Source: an uncultured Eubacteriales bacterium (GTDB taxonomy: Bacteria > Bacillota > Clostridia > Oscillospirales > CAG-272). Taken from it: DNA of 38,138 nucleotides. A program made the position numbers and the translations under genes. The notes under the pieces are model-generated. The model was not told where the DNA came from and searched no databases. It was given only the letters and a program-made list of their open reading frames with translations. The stretch lies in NCBI GenBank assembly GCA_910586545.1, contig CAJUIQ010000016.1, positions 1 through 38,138 on the forward strand. Reading direction: 5' to 3'. Positions within the stretch are counted from its first letter, which is position 1, and each line of letters opens with the position of its first letter. Positions 8,488-16,413 of this stretch are shown piece after piece.

Positions 8488-8518
8488 AAAAAAGGCGGAT
8501 GTGTTCCATCCGCCTTTT
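8488..8518 (-). terminator. Intrinsic terminator of the M23 peptidase gene
   Basis: A 12-bp stem (8490-8501 with 8507-8518) with a 5-base loop is followed on the - strand by a run of T. It separates the M23 peptidase gene from the dehydratase-activase operon on the same strand. Confidence 0.85.
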
Positions 8519-8552
8519 AATCGTTTAGCGCTTAAATAAATTATTTTTACGG

Positions 8553-10640
8553 TCATTCCCAAACAGCATAGAAAATAATGGTTTCTCCTGGATTTGTCGT
8601 CCATGCAATAGATTCTCCGTTTAGGTACACCATTTTAACCCACCCAGCAGGCTGCTTTCCTTCTATATACCAACCTGTTTCGTCTTCATTTTTTGGATTG
8701 TAGTATCGCCAGGTGTTATCCGTGACATATTTTACATGCCATCCTTTAAAGGTATATCCTGGTCGGGTAAAGGTGTTTATACGAGTCGGTGTATATACAC
8801 CATAAGGTATAATCGTATCCTGCATGGTTCCAGATCCGCCGTTGGCGTTATATTGTACCCTAAATCCATATGTCCAAACGGCATAGAAGATAACGGTTTC
8901 TCCCGGAGGAACAGTCCAAGCGACAGTGCCTCCATTGGTATAAACATCTTTGACCCATCCACTAGGTTGCTGGCCTTCTAAGTACCAATCAGATTCATCT
9001 TCATTTTTTGGATTGTAGTATTTCCATTTGCCGGTTGAGAGCCATTTAAGATTCCAACCAACAAACACATGATTGGGATTCACAAACGTATTCGGTCGGG
9101 TTTGGGTATCAACACCAGTTCTAACATACGTATCGGGCATAGATCCTGACCCGCCGTTGGCGTTATACTGAATCTTGAATCCATATGTCCAAACGGCGTA
9201 GAAAATAACGGTTTCTCCCGGAGGAACAGTCCAAGCAACAGTGCCTCCATTGGTATAAACATCTTTGACCCATCCACTAGGTTGCTGGCCTTCTAAGTAC
9301 CAATCAGATTCATCTTCATTTTTTGGATTGTAGTATTTCCATTTGCCGGTTGAGAGCCATTTAAGATTCCAACCAACAAACACATGATTGGGATTCACAA
9401 ACGTATTCGGTCGGGTTTGGGTATCAACACCAGTTCTAACATACGTATCGGGCATAGATCCTGACCCGCCGTTGGCGTTATACTGAATCTTGAATCCGTA
9501 TCTCCAAACAGCGTAGAAGGTAACGGTTTCCCCAGGCAAAGCGGTCCATCCGACTGATTCACCGTTTTCGTAGATCATTTTTTGCCAGCCAGAAGGCTGT
9601 GACCCTTCAACATACCATTCGGATTGATCAGTATTTTTAGGATTATAGTAGCGCCACTTCCCGGTGGTATTATTTTTTACATACCATCCTTCAAATATAT
9701 GGTTGGGATTAGTAAAGGTACTTTTTCGTGTAGGGGTAGATACGCCATAAGTTACGATTGTATCTGCCATAGATCCGGATCCGCCGTTCGGATGATATTT
9801 TACAGTGAAGGATTTAGCAGGCGATGGAGGAGAGTAAGTGGACGCACCGGCCAGGGCAGTGACTGGGTTGACAAGAGCACCATTGATTTGAATTTCCAGA
9901 TGAAGGTGCGGACCGGTAACGTTTCCGGAACTGCCTACATATCCGATGACCTGTCCTTGCTCAACCCATTGATCCTGACTGACAAGCGGAGTAGCGTTCA
10001 TATGCGCATACAGAGATTTTTGTCCGCTGCCATGATCAATTCGCACATGGTTTCCATAGGTTGAGTGAATATTTGTTGCGTCTACTGTACCGCTTTTAAT
10101 CGCCCGAATGGGGGTACCGGTTATCCCTCCCCAGCTGAAGTCAGTTCCCCGATGGTCCGAATACCCAGTATTAGGGCCGCCATAGTCACTTCCAAAGCCA
10201 GCAGAAACATGTGAAGTAAGATTCATATTGTCCAGAGGTAAGGTAAATCCGTAAGCGTTTGCCGCCGGTGCTCGCATGGGTCTATCTCTATCTGCAGTCT
10301 CCAACAGCTCTGCGATACGATATTCTCCGTATAATGCATTCTCATGATAGATCTGTATGGTCATTCCTTCCCGGAAAACGCCTTCTGTAACCGGAACGCC
10401 GTTTTCCAGAATAACAGCAGTATCTTTTTCATCAGAATAGAATCGAACGTCCGCGAAAAAAGCATCAAGGCGGTTTCCTTCGTATACCCCTTTTACTGTC
10501 ATGGTTTCATTGTCGAATTCGTATAACGTATTATGCAGGCATGGATGCTTTTCGGAATATGCTTCTGGATAGGATGCGAAAGCAGGGAAAATCAAACAAG
10601 TTGCCAACATTACTGAGAGAAGCTTCCGTTTTGTTTTCAT
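8553..10640 (-). CDS. Secreted M23 metallopeptidase with four InlB B-type repeats
   Basis: The 695-residue protein has an N-terminal signal peptide (about 1-23, likely cut after AFA), a small domain of about 100 residues, an M23 (LytM/lysostaphin-type) peptidase at about 140-262, and four tandem Listeria-Bacteroides (Flg_new/InlB B) repeats of about 105 residues to the C-terminus. The zinc and catalytic residues are intact: His163 and Asp167 (SDHRGTDF), His213 (YAHMN), His245 and His247 (GPHLHLE). It should cleave peptidoglycan cross-links outside the cell, with the repeats serving as stalk or adhesion/binding modules. There is no LPXTG or membrane anchor. The ribosome binding site is AAAGGA upstream of the ATG. 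It appears monocistronic, with its own terminator. Confidence 0.9.
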   Translation of the reverse strand: MKTKRKLLSVMLATCLIFPAFASYPEAYSEKHPCLHNTLYEFDNETMTVKGVYEGNRLDAFFADVRFYSDEKDTAVILENGVPVTEGVFREGMTIQIYHENALYGEYRIAELLETADRDRPMRAPAANAYGFTLPLDNMNLTSHVSAGFGSDYGGPNTGYSDHRGTDFSWGGITGTPIRAIKSGTVDATNIHSTYGNHVRIDHGSGQKSLYAHMNATPLVSQDQWVEQGQVIGYVGSSGNVTGPHLHLEIQINGALVNPVTALAGASTYSPPSPAKSFTVKYHPNGGSGSMADTIVTYGVSTPTRKSTFTNPNHIFEGWYVKNNTTGKWRYYNPKNTDQSEWYVEGSQPSGWQKMIYENGESVGWTALPGETVTFYAVWRYGFKIQYNANGGSGSMPDTYVRTGVDTQTRPNTFVNPNHVFVGWNLKWLSTGKWKYYNPKNEDESDWYLEGQQPSGWVKDVYTNGGTVAWTVPPGETVIFYAVWTYGFKIQYNANGGSGSMPDTYVRTGVDTQTRPNTFVNPNHVFVGWNLKWLSTGKWKYYNPKNEDESDWYLEGQQPSGWVKDVYTNGGTVAWTVPPGETVIFYAVWTYGFRVQYNANGGSGTMQDTIIPYGVYTPTRINTFTRPGYTFKGWHVKYVTDNTWRYYNPKNEDETGWYIEGKQPAGWVKMVYLNGESIAWTTNPGETIIFYAVWE
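8866..9495 (-). repeat. Two near-identical 315-bp tandem repeats inside the M23 gene
   Basis: Units 8866-9180 and 9181-9495 differ at only three positions that I can find, and both encode the same 105 residues, so all three changes are silent. Flanking units (about 8551-8865 and 9496-9810) share the same 315-bp period but are clearly diverged. Confidence 0.9.
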
Positions 10641-10785
10641 AGCTCTACCGTCCTTTCAAAATGCGGTATAAAAATGTCTTTTTTGGCTTTCCTTGTATGT
10701 TCATAAATACACCGTTTCTACCCTCCTTCCCATAGAAACAAAATAATTGTGTATTTTTCACTATTTTTGCTCATTTTATCAGTAA

Positions 10786-10815
10786 AATATAGAGAAAATA
10801 ATAAAAAATTGTCGA
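10786..10815 (-). promoter_or_regulatory. Candidate promoter of the M23 peptidase gene
   Basis: Read on the - strand, TCGACA (10815-10810) and TATATT (10791-10786) are 18 bp apart. Its -35 overlaps the -35 of the divergent promoter for the Rieske oxidoreductase. The leader to the M23 ATG would be about 140 bases; apart from a possible tiny reading frame, the remaining sequence shows no feature I recognise. Confidence 0.35.
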
Positions 10816-10837
10816 TGAAAACAATTTATGCTATAAA
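10809..10837 (+). promoter_or_regulatory. Promoter of the FAD/Rieske oxidoreductase gene
   Basis: TTGTCG at 10809-10814 and TATAAA at 10832-10837 are 17 bp apart, with an extended -10 TG at 10829-10830. It would produce a leader of about 90 bases. Confidence 0.6.
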
Positions 10838-10937
10838 TTTTATGAATTAAGTATAGACATTCTTTATGTTAAGAATTGGATGGATTTTCTGCTTTGGGGA
10901 ATACTGTCTTCAGTGTATTAAAATCGGGGGATAAAAA

Positions 10938-12245
10938 ATGGAATCTATTTGGAGCGCTGGCGTAAAAGAAATACAGCCCAAAACGCACCCCGCTTTGCAA
11001 GGCGATGTCAAGACGGACGTACTGGTGATCGGTGGCGGAATGGCGGGGATCCTTACTGCATATCGGCTGCAGCAAGCAGGAGCACGTTGCATTGTAGCGG
11101 AGGCGAAGACGGTGGGGAGTGGAATTACCCAAAATACTACCGCAAAGGTGACCGCTCAGCATGGACTGATTTATGGGGACATTATAAAAAAACGTGGACT
11201 GGATGCCGCCAAAATGTATCTTGCGGCAAATCAGCAGGCAGTTGCAGATTTTTGTATGCTGGCAGGGCGGTATCCATGCGATTTTGAAGAACAAAACGCA
11301 TATGTGTATAGTGTAGATAACCGAGACAAATTAGAACAGGAAGCGCAGGCATATCAGAAGTTAGGACTTTCTGCAAATATTGTCGAGTGCCCGTCTCTGC
11401 CGTTTTCTATGGTGGGCGCTCTTTGTATGCAGCATCAAGGGCAGTTTCATCCTTTGCGGCTTCTTTGGGAATTAGCAAAGCAGCTGGATATATATGAGCA
11501 TACCTTTATACGGCATGTTCAAGATGGAATTGCCTGTACAGAAGCGGGCAGTATTCACGCGGAGCATATTGTGCTGGCTACCCATTATCCCATGATCAAT
11601 ATACCGGGATTGTATTTTATGAAGCTGTATCAGCATCGCAGCTATGTGCTTGCACTGGAAGGTGCGCCGCATCTGGATGGAATGTATGTGGATGCATGTC
11701 CTGAGGGATTTTCCTTTCGTCACTATCAAAATCTGCTTTTGGTTGGCGGAGGAAGTCATAAAACAGGGAAGCAGGGCGGGGGATTTGCGCCGCTGCGTGC
11801 GCTTGTAAAACAGGCGTGGCCGAATGCATCGGAACGGTATTTCTGGGCTACACAGGACTGTATGAGCCTGGATAATACCCCATATATTGGACGACACCGT
11901 GCAGGAACAGGTCAAATGTATGTAGCGACCGGCATGAGCAAATGGGGTATGACAGGATCTATGGTGGCTAGCCGCCTGCTTTGTGATTTGATCCTTTCTG
12001 GGAAAAGCGATTTGGAAACGCTGTATTCTCCTCGTCGTCCTATGGCAGGGGGACAACTTGTATCTAATATTGGGTCCGCTGCGGCAGGTCTGCTTAGTAT
12101 TGGCGGACCCAGATGTACCCATATGGGATGCAAACTGCATAAAAATGGGGAGGAAGGCACCTGGGATTGTCCGTGTCATGGTTCCCGTTTTGACGGAGAG
12201 GGACATGTGATAGACGGCCCTGCAAAAAAACAGGCGCATGTATAA
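10938..12245 (+). CDS. FAD-dependent oxidoreductase with C-terminal Rieske [2Fe-2S] domain
   Basis: The 435-residue protein starts with a DAO-type FAD-binding fold (GGGMAG at 32-37, followed by TAYRLQQAGARCIVAEA) and ends in a compact Rieske centre: CTHMGC (Cys393, His395, Cys398) and CPCHGS (Cys411, Cys413, His414). The cluster ligands are Cys393, His395, Cys411 and His414; the other two cysteines would form the usual disulfide. This arrangement resembles the Bacillus YhfW-type family, whose substrate is not known, but the protein is shorter than the roughly 500 residues I would expect and ends only about 20 residues after the last ligand. The ribosome binding site is GGGGGA. It is monocistronic: its own promoter upstream and a terminator overlapping the stop codon. 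Confidence 0.85.
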   Translation: MESIWSAGVKEIQPKTHPALQGDVKTDVLVIGGGMAGILTAYRLQQAGARCIVAEAKTVGSGITQNTTAKVTAQHGLIYGDIIKKRGLDAAKMYLAANQQAVADFCMLAGRYPCDFEEQNAYVYSVDNRDKLEQEAQAYQKLGLSANIVECPSLPFSMVGALCMQHQGQFHPLRLLWELAKQLDIYEHTFIRHVQDGIACTEAGSIHAEHIVLATHYPMINIPGLYFMKLYQHRSYVLALEGAPHLDGMYVDACPEGFSFRHYQNLLLVGGGSHKTGKQGGGFAPLRALVKQAWPNASERYFWATQDCMSLDNTPYIGRHRAGTGQMYVATGMSKWGMTGSMVASRLLCDLILSGKSDLETLYSPRRPMAGGQLVSNIGSAAAGLLSIGGPRCTHMGCKLHKNGEEGTWDCPCHGSRFDGEGHVIDGPAKKQAHV

Positions 12246-12280
12246 AGAGAAGCCCGCGTTTTTGCGGGCTTCTCTTTATA
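12241..12280 (+). terminator. Intrinsic terminator of the Rieske oxidoreductase gene
   Basis: A 17-bp stem (12241-12257 with 12264-12280) with a GTTTTT loop includes the stop codon. The GC core GCCCGC/GCGGGC is followed by CTTCTCTTTATA rather than a pure T-run. Confidence 0.8.
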
Positions 12281-12294
12281 CATACCGCGCTCAT

Positions 12295-12323
12295 TTGACC
12301 TTTCCTTTAAAATCTGTTACAAT
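12295..12323 (+). promoter_or_regulatory. Promoter of the TrmH/SpoU-like gene
   Basis: TTGACC at 12295-12300 and TACAAT at 12318-12323 are 17 bp apart, with a TG extension at 12315-12316. Transcription would begin about 20 bp before the ATG. Confidence 0.75.
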
Positions 12324-12347
12324 AAAGAAAAACAGGAAGGGATCCAG

Positions 12348-13124
12348 ATGATGAAGGAACGGGAAAAATTTTTACCCTCTAATTTATTTGAGGGAATGAC
12401 TTCGATTCGCGCGATTTTACAGGCAGGAGAGCTTGGCACCAGTGATCGGAGAATTACGGAAATTTTGTATGACAAAAATCGCAGGACATCCCGTACAAAA
12501 GAACTTCATTATCTGGAGAAAATATCCGCTTCAAAAGGATTTGTGCTTACTCCTTGTGAAGAAGAGAAAATCGATTCAATCACAATCGGAACATCACATG
12601 GGGGGATTGTCGCTCGCTGTACAGACAGGAGTCCTGTCTATTTAGAAGCGCAAACACTTCCGACTACTGGCTTTTATGTAATGCTGGACGGAATTGAAGA
12701 TCCTTATAACTTTGGATATGCACTACGCTCTATTTATGCTGCCGGCGCCGACGGGGTCATTTTGCCGCAGCGCAACTGGATGACCGCTGCGGGAGTAGTA
12801 TGCAGATCATCTGCTGGCGCGTCGGAGCTGCTTTCCCTATATACGTCTGCACCGGAAGAGGCGGTGGATTTTTTCCGAAACGGAGGATATAAAATCGTTT
12901 GTGCGGATAAAAAGAATTCCTGCAGTGTATATGATGCGGATTTGCGTCGTCCGATTTTTTTGATTGTAGGGGGGGAAAAGCGGGGAATTCGCGCCTCTGT
13001 CTTGTCACAGGCAGATTGCATCGTTCGCCTTGACTATGGTCGTGCTTTTCCTGCCGCACTGTCTGCTGCATCTGCCGCCTCGATTCTTTCCTATGAAGTG
13101 TTTAGGCAAAATCGTCAATTGTAA
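12348..13124 (+). CDS. TrmH/SpoU (SPOUT)-family RNA methyltransferase-like protein
   Basis: The 258-residue protein has an N-terminal substrate-binding-like region (about 1-100) and a C-terminal SPOUT fold. Motif 1 is DGIEDPYNFGYALRSIYAAG with the expected Asn and Arg, and motif 2 is FLIVGGEKRGI with the expected Gly-Glu. Motif 3, normally of the form SLNVSVAA, reads ALSAASAASILSYE, so the conserved Asn that helps bind SAM is Ser. Family members methylate the 2'-OH of rRNA or tRNA riboses. The changed motif may mean altered chemistry or loss of catalysis. GGAAGGGATCC precedes two adjacent ATG codons (12348, 12351); either could start. It has its own promoter and terminator. Confidence 0.8.
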   Translation: MMKEREKFLPSNLFEGMTSIRAILQAGELGTSDRRITEILYDKNRRTSRTKELHYLEKISASKGFVLTPCEEEKIDSITIGTSHGGIVARCTDRSPVYLEAQTLPTTGFYVMLDGIEDPYNFGYALRSIYAAGADGVILPQRNWMTAAGVVCRSSAGASELLSLYTSAPEEAVDFFRNGGYKIVCADKKNSCSVYDADLRRPIFLIVGGEKRGIRASVLSQADCIVRLDYGRAFPAALSAASAASILSYEVFRQNRQL

Positions 13125-13152
13125 AAAATCCCCGGACTGTCCGGGGATTTTT
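13124..13152. terminator. Bidirectional intrinsic terminator
   Basis: A 13-bp perfect stem (13124-13136 with 13140-13152) with a CTG loop has A-run and T-run flanks and separates two convergent genes, the TrmH-like gene and the secreted propeller protein. Confidence 0.9.
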
Positions 13153-13162
13153 AAGTTAGGCG

Positions 13163-14536
13163 TTATTTTATCAGGCGAATAAAGTCTACGCCACAAGCGG
13201 CAACAGTGCCTTCTGCCACGGGATCCACGCGGATTCCCGTAATGGTGCCTGTCCATTTGGCGTTTGTCGACATATTCACGTTATGGGTATACCATCCGCC
13301 GCCGGCAGTGCAGGTAAAGGAAACAGACTTGTCCTCACTGTAGAAATTCTCTGACGCTGTTTTAAAGTAGATTTTTCCTTGAGAATTTGTATTTTGATTG
13401 GCAATCCGTACGGAAACAGTGGAAAAAGCTGCCGCTGGCGCTTCCAGTGCGGGAGATGTCAGGTAGGGATCATTTTGATTGGTCACAAATATCCAAAAGC
13501 CGTCTACTGGGCCTGTATCGTTTGCAATATTTGCGCTGGTCCATCCTTGACGATTTCCGTTTATACTGAATTCCCAGCCTGTGGTGTAGATGGACCGGGC
13601 AATATCCCATGTAGCGGTAGAAGCAGAGCCTGCGCCGTAATAAATATATTTATATCCGGTACCGCTTTCAATATAAATATCTCCGCCGGGATACCGCATC
13701 CATCCCGGATTATGATTCTTAACTTTTCCCGTTGTGGCTTTGGATATGGTGCCTGTCCATTCCCATGTGCCAGCTAGATTGCTGTCTACAGATTCATAAA
13801 TATAAATTTCTTCATCTGTACCGCTTTTTGTTGTTATATACCATTTATTTTCTGTGGGAGAAAAGGCGATATCTCCGCTGTGTTCATTTGTAAAATGACT
13901 TGGAAGCAGTGTTTTATTGGTAAAGTTGATTCCATCGGTAGAGGTCACCATGTAGTTTTTGTTCGTAGTAGAGTCAAAATACATCATAGTGATCAGCCCA
14001 GACGCGGATCTGTAAACCGACTGCATACCTGTGCCATACTGCCGGGAAGCGTCTGAGGAAGGGCCTACCACAGGTGCGCCGTATTTTGTCCAGTGAATTC
14101 CGTCATTGGAGAAGGCCACGCCGATGTGGCTGTCATATCCTATGGCGTCATAGGTGCCTGTATAATACATGGCGTAGGTATAGGCCTGTCCATTCATTTG
14201 AAAGGCGCCTTTGATTACAGACGGGTCGCAGGTGTGATAGCTGTCCCAGCCTGCCGCAGATTTTTCCAGAACTTTCACCGGTGTACTCCAACCGGAAGAT
14301 GTGGATGTTGCGTAGTAGATTGCATCGCCGCTTCCAGTGCCGCCACCCCACCATATTTTGGTCTGTGGTCCGTCTCCGTAGATGACGGCAGGGGCGTAAT
14401 CAAAATCGTAGCGGGTGAAAGCAGTGCCCTGCGATATGGTGGCTGCACCAGAATGCCAGCTTCCTATAAGAGCGCAAAGCAGCAATGCCGCTGCTGTTCC
14501 TATGGGGACCAGCTTTTGCAGAATCTTTTTTGCCAT
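13163..14536 (-). CDS. Secreted glycosidase-like five-bladed beta-propeller protein (GH43/GH32-like) with C-terminal carbohydrate-binding-like domain
   Basis: The 457-residue protein has a signal peptide (basic start, hydrophobic core to about residue 32). Residues about 40-315 show the repeated Trp/Tyr/Gly blade pattern of GH43/GH32/GH62/GH68 propellers: YAPAVIYGDG early, DPSVIKGAF with an Asp in a blade start, IGVAFSNDGIHW, GDIAFSPTENKWYITT, and RYPGGDIYIE. A C-terminal beta-rich region of about 130 residues (from about 325) looks like a galactose-binding-type module. I cannot place the catalytic triad with certainty, so it may be an enzyme on a plant or host glycan or only a binding protein. 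The start at 14536 has AAGG 8 bases upstream. It is transcribed alone, downstream of a dyad-rich control region. Confidence 0.65.
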   Translation of the reverse strand: MAKKILQKLVPIGTAAALLLCALIGSWHSGAATISQGTAFTRYDFDYAPAVIYGDGPQTKIWWGGGTGSGDAIYYATSTSSGWSTPVKVLEKSAAGWDSYHTCDPSVIKGAFQMNGQAYTYAMYYTGTYDAIGYDSHIGVAFSNDGIHWTKYGAPVVGPSSDASRQYGTGMQSVYRSASGLITMMYFDSTTNKNYMVTSTDGINFTNKTLLPSHFTNEHSGDIAFSPTENKWYITTKSGTDEEIYIYESVDSNLAGTWEWTGTISKATTGKVKNHNPGWMRYPGGDIYIESGTGYKYIYYGAGSASTATWDIARSIYTTGWEFSINGNRQGWTSANIANDTGPVDGFWIFVTNQNDPYLTSPALEAPAAAFSTVSVRIANQNTNSQGKIYFKTASENFYSEDKSVSFTCTAGGGWYTHNVNMSTNAKWTGTITGIRVDPVAEGTVAACGVDFIRLIK

Positions 14537-14595
14537 GTTTATAACCTTACCTTTCCATAAATTTGTGGCAGTTGTGTTGAATCCAAAATGCCGTC

Positions 14596-14718
14596 TTGCC
14601 ACAATTGGCGGCAAGTTGGTGCTGAAAAACGTCTTTCAGCTATCTGTTGTTTTTTGATCTGTTTGTGCGGCGCCTGCACAATATGATAATAATACATGGA
14701 AATGGAAAAAAATGGCAA
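14596..14718 (-). promoter_or_regulatory. Candidate promoter and operator dyads of the secreted propeller gene
   Basis: On the - strand TTGCCA (14718-14713) and TATTAT (14694-14689) are 18 bp apart. Two inverted repeats follow: TTGTGCGGCGCCTGCACAA (14663-14681), which would lie at the transcription start, and TTGCC-N9-GGCAA (14596-14614) in the leader. They resemble repressor operators but I cannot name a regulator. This is the only notable content of the 307-bp gap besides the terminator at 14757. Confidence 0.4.
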
Positions 14719-14756
14719 AAAATCTGTAAATTGAAAATAAATTTTGAAAATAAAAG

Positions 14757-14785
14757 AAAAAGCCTCCGTAGCATGGAGGCTTTTT
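14757..14785 (-). terminator. Intrinsic terminator of the AIM24-family gene
   Basis: An 11-bp stem (14757-14767 with 14775-14785; one G-T pair extends it) is flanked by A and T runs, so it works on - after the AIM24-family gene. Confidence 0.85.
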
Positions 14786-14843
14786 CGTATTCAAAGACAA
14801 ATGAAGCCGTGTCGTATTGACAAGATTTTATGCCAAACAGAGC

Positions 14844-15524
14844 TTATTTGCTGTCTCCAGGTAGATGGGGAATCAGAGCTGCCGCCATACCGCTGATCGG
14901 CATAGTCTGTACGATGATTTTACCAGGGCCCGTAACGACTGTATTAAAAAATCCTTCTCCGCCAAACAGTTTATTTTTGACGCCTTTAACAGTTTGAATA
15001 TCCAGCGAACAGCTCGCATCTATCATAGCAAGGTTGCCGCTGTCCACGATCATACTTTGCCCGGCCTGCAGTTCGTATTCTACTGCTGAGCCATCGATTT
15101 CCAAGAAAGCAATTCCATTTCCGGACAGCTTCTGCATAATAAACCCTTCGCCGCCGAACAAACCGGTTCCCACTTTTTTCTGAAAAAACACGGATAGCTC
15201 TACTCCTTGTTCGGAAGCCAGGAAGCTGCTTTTTTGGGTAATCACCGGGTGATCCGGCGTAATTTGTACCGCGCGGATTGAGCCAGGAAAGCTGGAGGCA
15301 AAGGCAATCATACCTGCGCCATTTTCGGCTGTATAGGTGTTTTGGAACATGGACTCTCCAGAAAACATCCGTCCAAAGGCTTTTCCGATACCACCTGCGC
15401 TGGTTTTCATAGACATATTGGGACTCATCCAGCTCATAGAGCCTTTTTCAGTGATCATCGATTCACCGTTTTCCAGTTCGCATATTACGGCAGGCATAGG
15501 TTCGCCAACAATTTTGTATTGCAT
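14844..15524 (-). CDS. AIM24 / TIGR00266 family protein
   Basis: The 226-residue protein is a soluble all-beta protein matching the TIGR00266/AIM24 pattern: MQYKIVGEPMPAVICEL at the start, MITEKGSMSWMSPNMSM, a central SFPGSIRAVQI, then LFGGEGFIMQKLSGNG and a second LFGGEGFFNTVVTGPG, and QTMPISGMA near the end. The repeated LFGGEGF shows the internal symmetry of the fold. Its bacterial function is not settled. There is no signal peptide or membrane segment. The ribosome binding site AAGGAG is ideal. It is monocistronic, with an extended -10 promoter upstream and a terminator downstream, and diverges from the response regulator gene. Confidence 0.85.
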   Translation of the reverse strand: MQYKIVGEPMPAVICELENGESMITEKGSMSWMSPNMSMKTSAGGIGKAFGRMFSGESMFQNTYTAENGAGMIAFASSFPGSIRAVQITPDHPVITQKSSFLASEQGVELSVFFQKKVGTGLFGGEGFIMQKLSGNGIAFLEIDGSAVEYELQAGQSMIVDSGNLAMIDASCSLDIQTVKGVKNKLFGGEGFFNTVVTGPGKIIVQTMPISGMAAALIPHLPGDSK

Positions 15525-15603
15525 ATGTAGTTCTCCTTAAATTCAAGTATTTGGTAAGTCTATTCAAACACAAAGTTTAATTTGAACAGTACGTCCTATA
15601 TTT

Positions 15604-15612
15604 ATTATAACA
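15604..15612 (-). promoter_or_regulatory. Extended -10 of the AIM24-family gene
   Basis: Read on the - strand, TGTTATAAT gives a consensus -10 with its TG extension. I see no good -35 at the matching distance. Confidence 0.5.
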
Positions 15613-15679
15613 CTTTTTTTGGCATTTTTATATCTTTTTCTTAAAATAATGCGACACTCTATCATAAGTGGATAAAAAG

Positions 15680-15688
15680 TGATATAAT
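15680..15688 (+). promoter_or_regulatory. Extended -10 of the two-component system genes
   Basis: TGATATAAT is a consensus -10 with TG extension, 44 bp before the response regulator ATG. The -35 region is weak, as often seen in regulated promoters. Confidence 0.5.
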
Positions 15689-15732
15689 TTTTTCAACGGC
15701 AAAGCAGATGTTTCTTGAGAAAGGGTATACAA

Positions 15733-16413
15733 ATGAAAAAGAAAATTTTAATTATGGAGGATGATGCTCTACTGAATAATGGGTTAAGCGCATTGCTGAA
15801 AAAACACGATTATTTGGTAGTACAAGCACATAGCCTGCAAGAGGCCGCTGAAATACTAAATGTGGCAATTGATTTGGCAATTGTCGATATAGGGCTGCCA
15901 GATGGAACCGGTTTGGATTTCTCAAGGAAAATAAAATCGCTCAATATCCCTTTTTTGTTTTTTACAGCGAGGGATGATGAGGAGCATATGGTAAAAGCGT
16001 TTGACATGGGTGCGGACGACTATCTGGTAAAACCGTTTTCCTTAACAGTACTTTTAAAGCATATAGAAGCCGTTTTGCGCCGAACAGAAAAAAGTAAAAA
16101 CGCGATTTTTTCATATAAGGGCCTCATGATTGACGTTTCTAAGAAACAAGTGAAACGCGATAATAAAGTGGTCCGTTTGACTGCGAAAGAGTATACAATA
16201 TTAGAATTACTGGTGAAAAATCAAAATAAGGTAATTACAAAAGCTACGATATTGGAAAATGTTTGGGATCAATATGGCTACTTTGTAGAAGAAAATACGT
16301 TACATGTCACCTTAAATAGACTGCGTAAAAAAATAGAGCCCGACCCGCATAAACCGATATACATAAAAAATGTTTTTGGGTTGGGGTACATATTTGGAGA
16401 TGAAATATGTTAA
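15733..16413 (+). CDS. OmpR/PhoB-family response regulator
   Basis: The 226-residue protein has a receiver domain (about 1-120) with acidic Asp10/Asp11, phospho-acceptor Asp52 (AIVDIGLPDG), Thr78 and Lys100 (LVKPF), then a winged-helix DNA-binding domain (about 130-226) with RLTAKEYTILELLVKN and the recognition-helix region ENTLHVTLNRLRKKI. It should activate or repress promoters when phosphorylated by the kinase encoded next, whose gene overlaps its end by 7 bp. The ATG at 15733 has AAAGGG 7-8 bases upstream. The ABC transporter genes downstream are the likely target. The gene is AT-richer than its surroundings. Confidence 0.95.
   Translation: MKKKILIMEDDALLNNGLSALLKKHDYLVVQAHSLQEAAEILNVAIDLAIVDIGLPDGTGLDFSRKIKSLNIPFLFFTARDDEEHMVKAFDMGADDYLVKPFSLTVLLKHIEAVLRRTEKSKNAIFSYKGLMIDVSKKQVKRDNKVVRLTAKEYTILELLVKNQNKVITKATILENVWDQYGYFVEENTLHVTLNRLRKKIEPDPHKPIYIKNVFGLGYIFGDEIC

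Noticed and set aside
8553..10640. Lipoprotein signal at MLATC in the M23 protein
   Set aside because: Thr before Cys does not fit a lipobox, and a better signal peptidase I site (AFA) follows.
10645..10704. Tiny - strand frame MNIQGKPKKTFLYRILKGR upstream of the M23 gene, with GGGAAGGAGGG before it
   Set aside because: The G-rich site is about 16 bases from the ATG, too far for normal initiation, and 19 codons can arise by chance; it could still be a leader peptide.
15525..15732. Possible attachment site opposite the tRNA-Leu end of the AT-rich block
   Set aside because: I looked for a copy of the tRNA 3' end (GCAGGCGACAGGAG or its complement) and found none.
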